Assembly: GCA_900095095.1 (NCBI GenBank)
Contig: FMBT01000490.1
Coordinates: forward strand, 1-64,000
Length of the DNA stretch: 64,000 bases
Direction of reading: 5' to 3'
From: Fragilariopsis cylindrus CCMP1102
Taxonomy: Eukaryota > Bacillariophyta > Bacillariophyceae > Bacillariales > Bacillariaceae
The translations under genes were made by a program, and so were the position numbers. Of this stretch, positions 24,533 to 36,478 are shown in pieces; position 1 is the stretch's first letter, and every line of letters starts with the position of its first letter. The notes beneath the pieces were generated by a model. It saw only the letters and a program-made list of their open reading frames with translations. It made no database searches and was not told where the DNA came from.

Positions 24533-25432
24533 GATTGCTTTAATTTTTGTATATTTTTGTATATTTTAAAATGCTTTCTTTGTCTGATGTATCTCTAAAT
24601 CCTGGAGACTTTGAAAACGCTAACTTCCTGTACTGTAATGAAACGCAATGCAATGACGTTCAAGTACATGTCATGTAGCTTGTTCTTCTGTTTGTGTTAG
24701 TACCTAAGTATGTCGTGATGATGTGATGATGGTTAAAATCTGTAAGAATGTACAGTAGTAGAAATGGGTTGGCTGGCTGAAGGCAGGATCTTTTTGAGAT
24801 AAATCATCATCGTCATGCATTTCTTGTTATCGGTATAAGCAGTGGTCGTAGTGACGGTCTGTGCTTGCGTGATTGAATGCGCCTATGTTTTTCTAGAAGA
24901 AAAAATCACATCTGGCTGAAGTAATTTTTTTTTCTATCTTCAATTTTCTGGTTTTCAGTCGTGTTTTACCTATTTTTAAGGGAGTTCGATATAATTTTTA
25001 TATCATAAAAACGAAGAATCAAATCACAAAATCATGCCATACTGTATGAATCACGACAAACATTCCGAATACAGCTAAAACGGGATACGGTACGGCAATC
25101 TAATAATAGAAGATACGCCGAAAACACGACGAAACGACGACGACACAAATACATACTGTAGGACATACAATACAATACATACATTAGCTCCAAGTCAAGT
25201 ACCGTCCGTAGTCGCTATCTCTAGTAATAGTAGGATACAAAATCAAAAACAAACAAAATACCATATATTATCCCCATATGCCACCAAACGTTTCATTAAT
25301 GATACTAAACTAGCTAGGCTACAGTTGTATAGACAGACGAGAGAGAGAGAGAGAGAGGAATATATACAGGAAAAGTAAAGAAAACAAATAAGGAACATAA
25401 AGAAAGTAAAGTAAACAATAGTAAAAAAGAAG
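24533..25432. other. Intergenic region between divergent genes
   Basis: AT-rich with a GA run at about 25337-25358, 75 bp before the bestrophin ATG. No gene seen. Confidence 0.4.
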
Positions 25433-27950
25433 ATGATCACATATGATTCTAATTATTTTGGTGTTAAACAATTATTACAATTAAATGGTAGTGCTGTATA
25501 TCGAACATTAATACCCTCCACAATATCCACAATAATTCTGGTAGTTATTATATATACATCGGGTGATAATCAAACTGCTCAACAACGCCTTATTAAAGAC
25601 AACAACGACGACGACGACAATAATAATAAGCAAGCTGAAGCTGATGAAGGATATTATGATATCAGTAATTCAGCAACATTATCCGATCATCCATTTATCA
25701 GCATTGGTATCTATATTATGGTATTTTCATTAATATTAAATCATCGATTAAATTATTGTTATCAAAGATATTGGGAAAGTTGTGGTCATTTATTTTTAAT
25801 GACCAGTAACTGGATGGATTCTGCAACCACATTAGCATCCTTTCATTATCAATCTGTGGTGTATGAAGAATCACGTCCACAGTCATTTGGTTATGTTGAT
25901 GTTGATGATGATGATGATGATGACGAAAATGGGGAGAATAATAATTGTAAAAAGAATAGTAACAAATCGGCACCAAAGGGTGGTCATCGTCATCTACTGG
26001 CGAATCATAATCATAAACATAATCATAAAAATAAACATAATCATAATCATAAACATCGTCGTCCATCTGCATTATTAAGAAACCGTCGAATAAGTCAAAT
26101 GCATAGTCAGAGTCAAAGTCAAAGTCAAGGTGATGGTAGTGGTATTATTGGTCATCGAAGAAAACCATCGACAGATATACCAACATCGAATTGTGTTGTG
26201 AAATCCTTTACACCACATCCATGTTTAGAATGGCAAAAACAGAATCATGTGGTTATGCCAAGAAATACTGGATTACATTCCACTGCTATAAAACAATTTG
26301 ATGGTGACTTTGATGATTTATTATTATTACACAAAGAAGAAGAAAATAATAATAATGATCGTCGTTTGGGACAACAACAGCAACATCAACAAGGTGGTGG
26401 TGGTGGTTTTATTGCTGGAGTACAACATCGTCGTGTATCTTTACCAAGTATGAAATTCCCGATGCCGGAATTATTCGATCTTCCATCACTTCATAAAAAG
26501 CTACTACCACCAGTAGGAGGAAACATCCTTGATAGTTTCGTCTTGGATTCGGCAACAGCAACAGCAGCAGCATCTAACTCAAACAACAATAGCAACAACG
26601 GTGTACATTTTGCTGGAACTGATGGTCCGAAACGGAACCACCCTAATAATCGATCATCGAACCGATCGTCTTTGACATCATCATCATCATCGTCATCATC
26701 ATTATCATCATCATCTATGATTGGTTCTTCACACAATGGTACTAATACTTATACTAATACTGATACTACAGCAGGTGATAATAATAACAGAGGACAGCAA
26801 CAACTAAAAACACCGGCAGAAGATATGAACGGTCGAGCTAGTTTATTTTTACAAGAGGCAGCACATTTGTTTTCATTAATGAGTGCAGTTGCTATGGCTA
26901 GCTTACGTGCCGATATGGAAGGTTGTGCTAGTCCATTAGGTACGTACGAACATGTAGGCTGTCACCTAAGTATAACTGCAGTAAGAATATCATTTCGAGA
27001 ATTTATGGCTATTTTTTTTCTTCTCATTTTCCATGTGTTTTATTATCATAGTTGATTACGTTCCCGGGCAAAAATTTCCACCAGTCAATCCTGAAGAAAT
27101 GAAAATTAAGATATTAGTTAGAGAAGTAGAAAAAACAACAACACCAACAACAACAAAAGTTGATAAAGAAAACACATCATGCACGTCATTGAATATAGAA
27201 AGTGAACTTGATGATAATTTCAACAACACCAGTAGTAACCGAGACATAGTCTTCGAAGCACAGCATCAAGTCAGACACAACAGCTTGATTCTACTACCAT
27301 CCGTATCAAACGCAACAATGCTGTCACAAACGTCTTTTTATTTTTGTTTGGTATGTCACGAAATGCACGTCAGCGTACAATATACAACGCATCACGACCA
27401 TTTTCTGTTCTAGGTGGGGTTAGTAATCAGGAAGTTGAAATGTTACGAAAGGTTCGAGGTCATGCAGCACAACATGCGTTGTGTGCATTCTGGTTAAAAG
27501 AATTCATAATAAGAGAACACCTTAGTGGTAGTACGGGATATATCGACCCTTCCATTATGTCTCGGGTGTATCAATACATAGTGATGGGTCACAGCAGTAT
27601 CATCAATGCCGTAAGACAGCATTTACTGACTTTCCTTTCCCCCATGCACAATTGACATCCTTTTTTGTTCTTGTTAGTATCCTTGTTTTCCCATTTTATC
27701 TTACACGTACGTAACAAATGTCTGGATTGCGATGGCATTGAACTTTCTAACGACAAGCTGCTTCGTCGGGATACAGGAAGTTGCAATGGAATTAGAAGAA
27801 CCATTTATTCGATATCCAAATGATCTGCCATTAAATAATTATCAAGCCCAATTTAATGAGGCATTGATTAGCAGCTTATACGGAGGATTTCATCCAGACT
27901 CGTGGGGTCACGCCCATGATGATGGTGGTACAAGCAGTGATTATCGGTGA
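25433..27950 (+). CDS. Bestrophin-like anion channel (RFP-TM family) with a large central insert
   Basis: Bestrophins are pentameric chloride/bicarbonate channels; in algae several act in the thylakoid or plastid. Exons are 25433-26939, 27052-27610 and 27678-27950, with introns 26940-27051 and 27611-27677 (GT..AG). The first transmembrane block (about residues 25-45) is followed by I-M-V-F-S-L-I-L-N-H-R-L-N-Y-C-Y-Q-R-Y-W-E-S. An insert of about 300 residues, rich in His/Asn/Ser and Lys, then splits the protein before D-Y-V-P-G-Q-K-F-P-P. Late motifs are R-P-F-S-V-L-G-G-V-S, L-N-F-L-T-T-S-C-F-V-G-I-Q-E-V-A-M-E-L-E-E-P-F, and P-N-D-L-P-L near the end; the last two are family hallmarks. One frame change is needed between 27205 and 27340. 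No clear plastid signal is seen, so the compartment is open. Confidence 0.8.
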
Positions 27951-28339
27951 TGGCGGTCGACGCTTCCGTACTATCGGCAACCAAAGCAGTACCCGGAGCA
28001 TTCTAAGCCATTCCATAAGAAACGCAGAAGGCAATGACATATTCTTGGTAACCAATTTCCCAATTCCAGAATAATAATCTAGATGGCGAGTGAAAGATAA
28101 ACGTTACGTATAGTAAGACCTAGAATTAATTTCGTAACTTCGTGTATTTTGGTATAATTCTTACTTAGTAGTTTCGCATAGAAGTGCATTAGCTTGTAGG
28201 TTTTAGTCATATTTACTGTGTGATCGATCATTCCAATAAACGATATTTGATTGTTCAGAGCGAGTCCATGTTCCTCCTCGTTCTAAAACGAGACACTTTT
28301 TGCTTTCTCGTCTATTCAAAGTCAAAATAGTTCGAAACA
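27951..28339. other. 3' flank of the bestrophin gene
   Basis: AT-rich, with no gene. In-frame continuation past 27950 is blocked by TGA; a different frame (G-D-G-G-R-R-F-R) stays open briefly, so the true C-terminus is uncertain. Confidence 0.35.
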
Positions 28340-28600
28340 CTACGGCTCATCGTTGTCATCACCATCACCATCACCATCGCCTTCACTGTCGGCGTCGCCA
28401 AGACCACGGGTAGTTTTACTACGAGCACTATTTTCTAGGTTCTTTTGTGGCGTCCATTCGTCTAGTGACTGTGGTCGACAGTCGGGAGGGTCTAAGAATG
28501 GTTCGCAGATCATAGCAACGGTTCTTAAGTAATATTCTAGAACAAGGCCATTCTCCCAAAGACGAGTTGGTAATGGATACGTATTTAAAAAACCTAAAGG
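28340..28600 (-). CDS. Possible 3'-terminal exon of an unknown gene
   Basis: One minus-strand frame reads F-L-N-T-Y-P-L-P-T-R-L-W-E-N-G and L-V-L-E-Y-Y-L-R-T-V-A-M-I-C-E-P-F, then P-P-D-C-R-P-Q-S-L-D-E-W, ending in an acidic G-D-G-D tail. TTTCCTTTAG just upstream (about 28590-28599, read on the minus strand) would serve as an intron acceptor. The mixed amino-acid composition looks more like a real protein than the surrounding repeats. I cannot name a family, and the upstream exons are not evident before the next repeat block. Confidence 0.3.
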   Translation of the reverse strand, partial: PLGFLNTYPLPTRLWENGLVLEYYLRTVAMICEPFLDPPDCRPQSLDEWTPQKNLENSARSKTTRGLGDADSEGDGDGDGDDNDEP

Positions 28601-28688
28601 AAATACGTTGAAGGATCATCGTTATGTTGGATTAAATATACATCCACTCATCTGTTGGATAAGTGGGTTATCCATGAAGGTCGTCCCT

Positions 28689-28742
28689 TTGTTTGCTTTG
28701 CTTTGCTTTGCTTTGCTTTGCTTTGCTTTGCTTTGCTCTGCT
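28689..28742 (+). repeat. TTTGC pentanucleotide microsatellite
   Basis: About ten near-perfect TTTGC units, last unit variant CTCTG. Confidence 0.9.
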
Positions 28743-29217
28743 CATTCCTTTAGTACCGGTAGGAGGAAATAAATATTCAGTAACATAAAAAAGCACGGGT
28801 GTGTATTCTTGACAAACTGCTTATCACCACGCATTCTCATTGGCATTAATATTAATAGAATTATAACTACTTGTGGTACTACTGATTGTTCTATTGGGAC
28901 TGAACATTATTATTACTAATCTCTGTTAAATCGAAATAATTTAAATCAAATTTATTAAAATACTGGGTAGCCGCGCGAAGGGCAGAAGCGCATCAGGCGC
29001 GACTATTGGGCCCAATTCCAGTCAGTATCCAAGATCCAAGTCTTGGCCCAATTTGCACCACAAGCAAGCATAATTCATTAAAACAACAACATCACGTCTT
29101 TCCTCTTAAAGGAGTGATGGCAAAGAAAGACGAAGCACTAGTAATTTCTCATCACAATCTTAATATCAATAATAGAGAATCTAGTTATTGTTAATGCATT
29201 AGCACTTTATCAAAATT
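28743..29217. other. Intergenic region with a GC-rich island
   Basis: A short GC-rich patch at about 28968-29020 (GCCGCGCGAAGGGCAGAAGC) stands out from the AT-rich surroundings. It matched no RNA gene I could recognise. A 62-codon frame at 29006-29194 has no features. Confidence 0.3.
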
Positions 29218-29337
29218 GAATCAAATCAAACTGAATCAAATCAAATTGAATTGAATTGAATCACACCAAATCGAATCAAATCAAATCAAATCAAATCAAA
29301 TCAAATCAAATCGAATCAAATCAAATCAAATCAAAAC
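29218..29337 (+). repeat. AAATC pentanucleotide repeat abutting a start codon
   Basis: About 24 imperfect AATCA/AAATC units end 4 bp before the ATG at 29342, so they must lie in that gene's 5' UTR or core promoter. Confidence 0.9.
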
Positions 29338-29341
29338 TATC

Positions 29342-30124
29342 ATGAAGTTTGCTGCTGCTGCTGCGATTACCTTGTTAGGTCTTACTGCATTCTCCTCCTC
29401 CACCATCAATTGTGTCAAGGCAAATGAATTGAAGTTACGTGCACGAGAAAAGATGCGAAGAGATAAAGCTGAACGTCAACTTCAAGCAAACGATGCTGGT
29501 TTAGTCTTTTCACGTGGTTATATTTGTATTACTAGACAACAAGATTTTGCTTTTGTTATTCCTCAACAAAAGAGTATTGTTCCCAGATTCAGAAAGTTGC
29601 TAGATCTCAATTTGTTAGGTTCATCAACAATCCAATCAGGTGGTATTTATGATCCTGCTGATGTACAAATTGTTGATCGTTTGGGTACATCTGCAGCTGA
29701 CAATTTTGATGATTTTTTATTTGGAAGAGGACAATTTGCGGGACAACGCCAACCAAAATTCATTCCACAGAAGGATCCAGGATTCTTTTTCAATGGTGAA
29801 TGTGTTGCAACACAAGTTGCAGGACCTCAAATTTTAGGACATTCATGCTTGTTTAACTTATGTTTAGGTGGTGGTGGATATAATTGTTTAGCCATCTATG
29901 CTGGATCTAAATTTGTTTTTAATCCATTGGAGGCAGTTTCACTTTCTCGTACCACCTTCGGTTTTGAAGATAACAACAATCCAGATTCAATTGTTCCTTC
30001 ATTGCCGCCAAGCTATCCAGGAACCATCATTGGTGGTACCGGTTTGTTTGTCGGTGCTGTTGGATATGTTGATGTTACAACTATTACTGGTAGTACTTTA
30101 ACTCCAGCTCGAGTTTTTGATTGA
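29342..30124 (+). CDS. Secreted protein with putative allene-oxide-cyclase/dirigent-like barrel, 260 aa
   Basis: A single exon starts with a clear signal peptide (M-K-F-A-A-A-A-A-I-T-L-L-G-L-T-A-F). The mature part has S-S-T-I-Q-S-G-G-I-Y-D-P-A-D, F-N-G-E-C-V-A-T, then C-L-F-N-L-C-L-G-G-G-G-Y-N-C, and ends G-T-I-I-G-G-T-G-L-F-V-G-A-V-G-Y-V-D-V-T-T-I-T-G. The last block resembles the T-G-x-F-x-x-A-x-G-x-V strand pair of allene-oxide-cyclase and dirigent barrels, though the match is loose and activity should not be assumed. A paralogue on the opposite strand at 38215-39244 shares all these blocks, which supports it as a true gene family. Four cysteines are conserved between the two, suggesting disulfides in a secreted protein. 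Confidence 0.8.
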   Translation: MKFAAAAAITLLGLTAFSSSTINCVKANELKLRAREKMRRDKAERQLQANDAGLVFSRGYICITRQQDFAFVIPQQKSIVPRFRKLLDLNLLGSSTIQSGGIYDPADVQIVDRLGTSAADNFDDFLFGRGQFAGQRQPKFIPQKDPGFFFNGECVATQVAGPQILGHSCLFNLCLGGGGYNCLAIYAGSKFVFNPLEAVSLSRTTFGFEDNNNPDSIVPSLPPSYPGTIIGGTGLFVGAVGYVDVTTITGSTLTPARVFD

Positions 30125-30772
30125 TCGTGATGATGAAGATGATTTGTACTTGATGCCGACATCCCACAAACTGGATATATTACCCAAAAGATTACGTGGT
30201 AACAAATGTTCCTCTGCCTGTAGCTCCTTAAAAGAAGAAGGAAAGATTACTACAAAATAAAATATAAGACCAGCATCAATCAATCAATAAAAGCAAAGTG
30301 CACACTAAAAATGACGTTATTAACGAAGAGAGTGAGTCAGTTTACATTTAACATTTACATCAAAGGATAATCAGATCAGAAACAAGTTGCATACCACAAT
30401 ACATATAGTAAGTAAATATTATAGTAGTGCATAATATAATATTTACTTTTGATAAATTAATACTTGACATATATTATATATAATGTAGAGATTCTCTATT
30501 AATAGAACGATATCATGCCATTAAAAAAATAATAAATACATTTTTGATTTTTTTTTCTTACATTCTTTTGCTATCTATGTGTGTACTCCTGTACTGTACC
30601 CGTGACAGTATTGCTGTATTAATTATTTATTAGAATAAACAACGAACGTACGTACGAATGCGGTTACACTGGTAGTTAGCTAGTTGATTTGATTTGATTG
30701 GATTTGATTCAACTCGATTCGATTTGATTCATGCATCATTTATTCCCATCATCAAATTATTATCAATCAACC
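30125..30772. other. Intergenic, AT-rich
   Basis: Contains GATTT-type repeats (30684-30730). No gene seen. Confidence 0.4.
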
Positions 30773-31172
30773 AGAGAAAGAGAAATATATTCTAGCATCG
30801 ACAACTTTTGATGCACATGAAAAACTTGGTCATGGATGCATCAATGACGACCAGTGGAAAAGATATACAGTCATTCTAGGAACGTTAGTATATGTTGACG
30901 ACAACAACATCACCAACAACAGCAGGGATGTGGAGACAGTTGCGGATGTCATCAAAAGGACTCAACATGGTGCACAACTATGGAACAACTTGTTAAGGAC
31001 TACATATGACGAGCTTTAAACCACCTAGACAAATGCTTTATGCAAGTATACTGGACTCTACGTTTGCACTGAACGGAGGTCCAACAATATTAGCACCCGC
31101 AGATCCAGATATCAAAATTGTGATACAGGATAGACTAAACAAGCAAGACGTCGTACTCTTGGTGCCTGGCTG
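30773..31172 (+). mobile_element. Degenerate reverse-transcriptase fragment (retroelement remnant)
   Basis: One frame reads A-H-E-K-L-G-H-G-C-I-N-D-D-Q-W then L-G-T-L-V-Y-V-D-D-N-N, the Y-x-D-D box of reverse transcriptases, then A-Q-L-W-N-N-L-L-R-T-T. After a shift near 31010 it continues L-D-K-C-F-M-Q-V-Y-W and, in a third frame, P-A-D-P-D-I-K-I-V-I-Q-D-R-L. That order (YVDD, then W..LL..GG-L..K-C-F) is that of RT domains in diatom retroelements. Stops and shifts show it is dead. No LTRs were found nearby. Confidence 0.55.
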
Positions 31173-32484
31173 AATAATATCTATATCTTATGGCGGGTTA
31201 GTGTGGAGTGTAAAATATGTGTATGAATGAGTGGGTGACAAAAGCTGCAAAGCTGCTGATGCTGATTTCTGAAGCAATCGTTGCTCGTATTATACTCATA
31301 GCGCGAAAAGGTCGTGTGGCGTAAAATCAAAGTTCAGCGCGTAACGAATGAATGTTTCAAGTCTGCAGTATATAATATCTCTACACAACGAATGGACAGG
31401 TCTGGAGTAAAACGAAAACCGACCGGTCATCGTTAAAAGCTCTCTGGAGGCTACTGACCTTTCATCATTAAAAACGATACCATTATACACTTCGTGCTCT
31501 ATTGGTCCAACTTGTATTGTATGACTGGCAACTTTATTGTTCACTCTCTACATATATTGTACCCAGAAGGACGAATCGTATTCAGTTGCTCTCATAAAAC
31601 TCAAATAAAACAACGAAACAAAAAATTGAAACCAATCGAATATCAATATCAAAAGAGAAACAATTAAAATTGACGACCTCATCCTCTACTCGTCTCTATC
31701 AATCTTCGTTAAAAAAAGAAGAATACATCCACCATCACTTACTTACTTACTTGCTTGCAACTATACACTCATGCTGATCTCAATACTTAGTACTTCCCTA
31801 ATATTGCTACAGAGATGTACAGTAGAGGGCGTGCGGATCATTACGGGTAACAATGTGCAGGTCGTTGTTGGCAAAGATAAGGATATTGGGCAGATCATCT
31901 GTTGGGAACAAAAACAGTAGTTATGAATATCTAGATCCAAATAAGCACTGCTACGCTACGGTATGCTGGGAATGGGATCATACCACAATAACAGGCAAGA
32001 AAGCATCAAGAATTTCGGCATGAGCGATGTGACTGACTTGACAATATTATGCAGTATATATTGAGTCAGTCACGAGGGACGCGATCACCTTAGGGTGGTC
32101 CAGAGGATCCCTCTTTTTTATCGGAGGATGATGCATGATGTTGTGTGCTGAATGCGCTGATGCGCTGGCTAACAAAAAATGAAGATATTTAAATTTAAAA
32201 AAAATACATGGGCTGAGCATCGCTGAGGCGAATGATGGCTGTAATGAAAATTACCACCAACAACACAACTTGACAAACGACGCATCATCATCATCATCAT
32301 CATCATCATCAATAAAATAAAATAATTAAGACAAAAACAACAGTGCGGTACAGTGCAGTGCAGTGCTTTTGCGAGAACTAAATCAAACTAATCTAAACTA
32401 AATTGAATATACAATAACGGAGGACTGGAGATACTGTAGAGAGACCCCCCCCCCCCTCCCCCACACACAAAAAGAGACTATATA
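31173..32484. other. Intergenic region with a hairpin
   Basis: A 10-bp stem (GTGACTGACT at 32029-32038 with AGTCAGTCAC at 32064-32073, 25-nt loop) is present, plus an ATC run (32282-32311) and a C run (32446-32456) before the next ATG. No gene is supported. Confidence 0.4.
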
Positions 32485-35400
32485 ATGATGAGTAGAAGGA
32501 TAGCAGTATTGGTAACTGCTGCATCACGACGAAGTCAACTACGATACCAGAAGTTTCAACATTGGCGGCAACTACATTATTATGCTACATCGTCGTTGTC
32601 GTCGTTGTCATCACAATCGTCATCGTCATTGTCTTCGTGTTCGGGGAATAAACGATTAATGTCATCATCATCTTCTTCTAGTAGTAGCACTACTTCAAGT
32701 ACTGTGTCATCTATAACAGGTTATTTGAAAGATGTTATCAGAACAAAAAGTTTACAACCAATCAATCCTATAATTGAATCATTGCCATCACATGAAAATG
32801 TTATCAAGTCATTGACAAATCTCAATTCCAATGAGTCGTCAGATGATTATTCGTCACGAAATAATCAACAACTATTAGATTTACTACCAACTTTTCATAT
32901 ATGAACCACATCATATTAATGATAAGATTATTGGATCAATACGTCGACAATACAATGTTGATCTGGCACAACTTGAAGTCAAATTAGCTGCATCATTTAC
33001 AACAAGATCAGCAACAGCGGTATCAAATTATAAATCAGATGAAGACAACACGAATGGTGCAATAGACACAAATGCTTTATCTTCATCATCTATTTCATCG
33101 AATCTATTATTATTAGAATTAGATCGTTTACAAGCACCAATAATGCAATTGGAGGATATATCTGAACTTTTACATCATTGGCATCACCACCCGATCAAAT
33201 TGAGGATTGGTATAATGTAGTGATAAAGTATGGAACAAACTGGAACACTATTAGAAAATTGTATCAATCACGTATTATCTATCATGCATTAGTAGAAATA
33301 AATAAACAACAACAACAACAAAATCAATCGTCATCATCGTTTCTTGTTCCATTTTTAAAAAGAGGCTGTCATATTGAAATTGAAGATAGTGACAATGATA
33401 ATAGTAACATAGTGACAATAGTAGTAATAATTATATTGAAATCCAAAACGAATTAATGATATTAAATGAACGTTTACTTTCTATAATCAATTATGAAAAA
33501 TCATCTAAAGCAATGCGATTACAATGTATGTCAGATATGTATAATTGTATTGGTTTAACAAGATTACAATCACAAACACTATTAGATAATGGTAATGACA
33601 ACGAGGATAATGATTATAATAGTGTATGGAATTTAGCAAAATTACAACATAATCATCTGATCCATGATCCGCAAATAGAATTATTAGATACAATATATCC
33701 CGAGATTACGAAATTTCTTTTACCTCACTTACCAAAACAAACAAAATTGAATTTAGATGGTGTGGGTGCATTTCTTGACAGTAAGAACAATGATGGGAGT
33801 TTACATTCCAATAATAAATATACGATGTCCTCAATGATGACCGAAATACAACGAAAAGAATTATTAAAATCTAAATATGATTTTAAACAACGAATACGAT
33901 TGCATGGTGCTATAGCTGGTATCATTGATTTTTGTAATACAATATTAGGTATACATGTGGTACAAGAACAAGAACAGGAACAAGATGACAGTACAGCTAG
34001 TAATAAAGGATGGAATAAAAATGTACGTTTATTACATTTATACAAGAAACAAAATGAAGACAGTGATAGCGACGACAATAGTACATATTTAGGTACAATC
34101 TATTTAGATTTATTTGCAGATTCCTATTGGCGTACCGACGAAGCCAAAGAATTAGTGACTTCGAAACTATTTAATTCTTCTTTAATCACATCTCAAACCA
34201 TTGGACCTTGTGTCGTTATGTCCTTAAAGATCTATCCAATCTGGGATAATACACCAATACCTATCACATTTTCCGATTTATCACAATTATTATATCAATT
34301 TGGAAAATCAATCCAATTACTATTACAACAATCCAATATCAAAAATAACTATTATTCGAATACTACGCCCAGTAATAAGAACAATAGTGATGGTAGTATG
34401 CGATTACCAGAACCATCACCTATTGATACATCCGAAGTCATGGCTCATGTAAGTTTAGTTGATAGAATACTGCATTCATACTATTTAATAGCCGGTGTCT
34501 TTCCTTTCTCTTTTTCTTCTCGTTTTCATACATGTTATCTCTAACTCAAACTTAAATACACATAATATTTATTATACTCTCTCTCTTTCTCTCTCCCTCT
34601 CTCTAATTCTTTATATCTATTTCTCTTCCACCTTTTCCATACCACAAAACCATGCGCTACTATACTGTACTGGTTACTGTACTGTACTGTACTGTAGTTC
34701 ATGGAAATGTGGATACTAAATGATGGATTTTTAAATCGATTAGCACAATTGTCATCATCATCATCGTCATCATCTACAGAAGACAATGACGATAATGCCA
34801 ATGTCAATGATGACGACGAGCAACAACAACAACAACAACAAGACGAGGTTATGTTATTTGATGATGATACATTACAAATATTACGGAATGATTATAAAAA
34901 AGAAAAAGCCTTACATATCACAAATACCATGTTTTTATCCGCATTGCAATTCGAAGTATTTACTATATTTAATCCACGTGGTGATGAAACATTAGTTGGA
35001 CTCCAAGAACGAATTGCTAATTTATATTTACCAAAAAGTTGTCAACCCGATACATCGGACTTATCACCATTACTGGCAGTATTCCAACAAAGTAATGATT
35101 CACAGTATATGTCCATGCATGCCACACTATATTCCAATATAATCAGTGCAAATTTATATGAAAAATTTCAATTTTTATTATATGAAGTACGTCAACAAGA
35201 GGATGCATGTAAACTAGGTATTGGTATACGTGATTTATTCCTTTCTAGTGCTAATAGTAATAGTAATAGTCTACGAAAAGATATTGAAGAATTATTATTG
35301 ATAGGTGATAATAACAAAAACAGTAATAATAATAATAATAAGAGTAGTACAACAACTTTGAAGGAAGAAAAAGTAGAAGGAGAAGACGAAGGAGATAATA

Positions 35401-35507
35401 ATAATAGTAGTAGTAGTAGTAGTAGCATTATTGATGATGATGATACAACGACGAATATTATATCCTGTGCACCATTAAAAAGAGTATATCAATTCGATAA
35501 GATATGA
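32485..35507 (+). CDS. Mitochondrial intermediate peptidase homologue (M3 family), HEXXH lost
   Basis: Family members cleave octapeptides from imported mitochondrial precursors with a zinc site, HEXXH plus a later Glu. The first 80 residues are basic and Ser-rich, fitting a presequence. The region before the active site matches M3: G-A-I-A-G-I-I-D-F-C-N-T-I-L-G-I-H and G-T-I-Y-L-D-L-F-A-D-S-Y-W. At the catalytic helix, however, the sequence is L-S-Q-L-L-Y-Q-F-G-K-S-I, so His-Glu-x-x-His has become Tyr-Gln-x-x-Lys. The later S-E-V-M-A-H/F-M-E-M-W retains the Glu and spans an intron (34450-34696, GTAAGT..TGTAG). Frame changes occur near 32900, 33180 and 33440. Either a catalytically dead partner or regulatory paralogue, or a pseudogene. 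It ends in an Asn/Ser/Asp tail. Confidence 0.7.
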
Positions 35508-35768
35508 AAAAAAGCAGAAGAAATAAAGGAAAATAGATTATTATCGAAGAAAGAAGAAAAATCTCTAGCTAGAATTAAAACGTATAGAAAATACTTTATT
35601 TATTATATACATATATAGGGTTTTACCACTAATAATCTAAAGTTATACTTATTTTGAGTTCGTCTTGTTCATTGTCCTATCTTCCTGTTATATTTCAGTT
35701 ATATCTTGTTCTAATTATGTTTATTGTGGAGTACAAATTGTGTTAATCGAGCATTGTCGGACTGCAGT
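35508..35768. other. 3' flank, AT-rich
   Basis: No gene seen. Confidence 0.4.
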
Positions 35769-36271
35769 CAATGGTATTAGGAGAAACTGCGTTAGATCTA
35801 AACGAACTAGAAGCAGAAACCGACCGGTGGTACCACCAGTATAAGAGGAGAGTCAGTCGAGATACACATGAGAAAACAATATTCATCAACCTGCAAATAA
35901 TTTGAAGCCTTCATTGGCAGCAATGAAAATTGCATCAGAAGCAGAAAAGAAAAGTGCTCGTAATAGCGACAATATCGAAATTATGCAAATTCCAACTGTT
36001 CCGGTCGGTGACGACCAATGGTAAAAATACTAATAATATCTACACAAAATTCATGCACCATTGCGGAAAGCTAGTAGTAGATATTTCGGAATATGACGAT
36101 GAAACAAAGACAGTTGACATCAGGGTTCTTCTCCGCAAATTTGATAACGACGATGACGAACCAAAAGGGATGGTATTGTTGAAGGTCCTTTCTATTGCGC
36201 TTGAAGAGGAACTGTCATCATTTCCACGTGCCGGAAAGGAAAAGAAACTATTGATAAAAATACAAATCTAA
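35769..36271 (+). pseudogene. Broken ORF of unknown family
   Basis: Three frames carry protein-like sequence in order: L-G-E-T-A-L-D-L-N-E-L-E-A-E-T-D-R-W-Y, then K-I-A-S-E-A-E-K-K-S-A-R, then F-M-H-H-C-G-K-L-V-V-D-I-S-E-Y-D-D-E-T-K-T-V-D. Composition is more balanced than the repeats nearby. No family was recognised; it may be a gene relic. Confidence 0.3.
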
Positions 36272-36478
36272 TTCGGTAACGAAGATGCAAGATTGGATAA
36301 TCGGCGGTCATAAATGTGAGGCTTATAGAAGAAATAATGTTAAAGTTGGTGCTATTCGGACACAAAAGATCCTTTTTATAAAAGACATTGTACCAGATTA
36401 CGATAGATAGAAAATTGAGTGGAAGATCGTCTCCCAGGCAGACGTTCCTTTTATCGATTGGGATACGCTGCGTTACGT

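Noticed and set aside
28968-29020. tRNA or rRNA fragment in the GC-rich patch
   Set aside because: No cloverleaf, T-loop or rRNA core motif could be recognised. No tRNA was found elsewhere in the window by eye either.
32900-33460. Introns as the cause of the frame changes in the M3 peptidase gene
   Set aside because: No donor/acceptor pairs bracket the shifts; the protein sequence continues across each break with no missing stretch.
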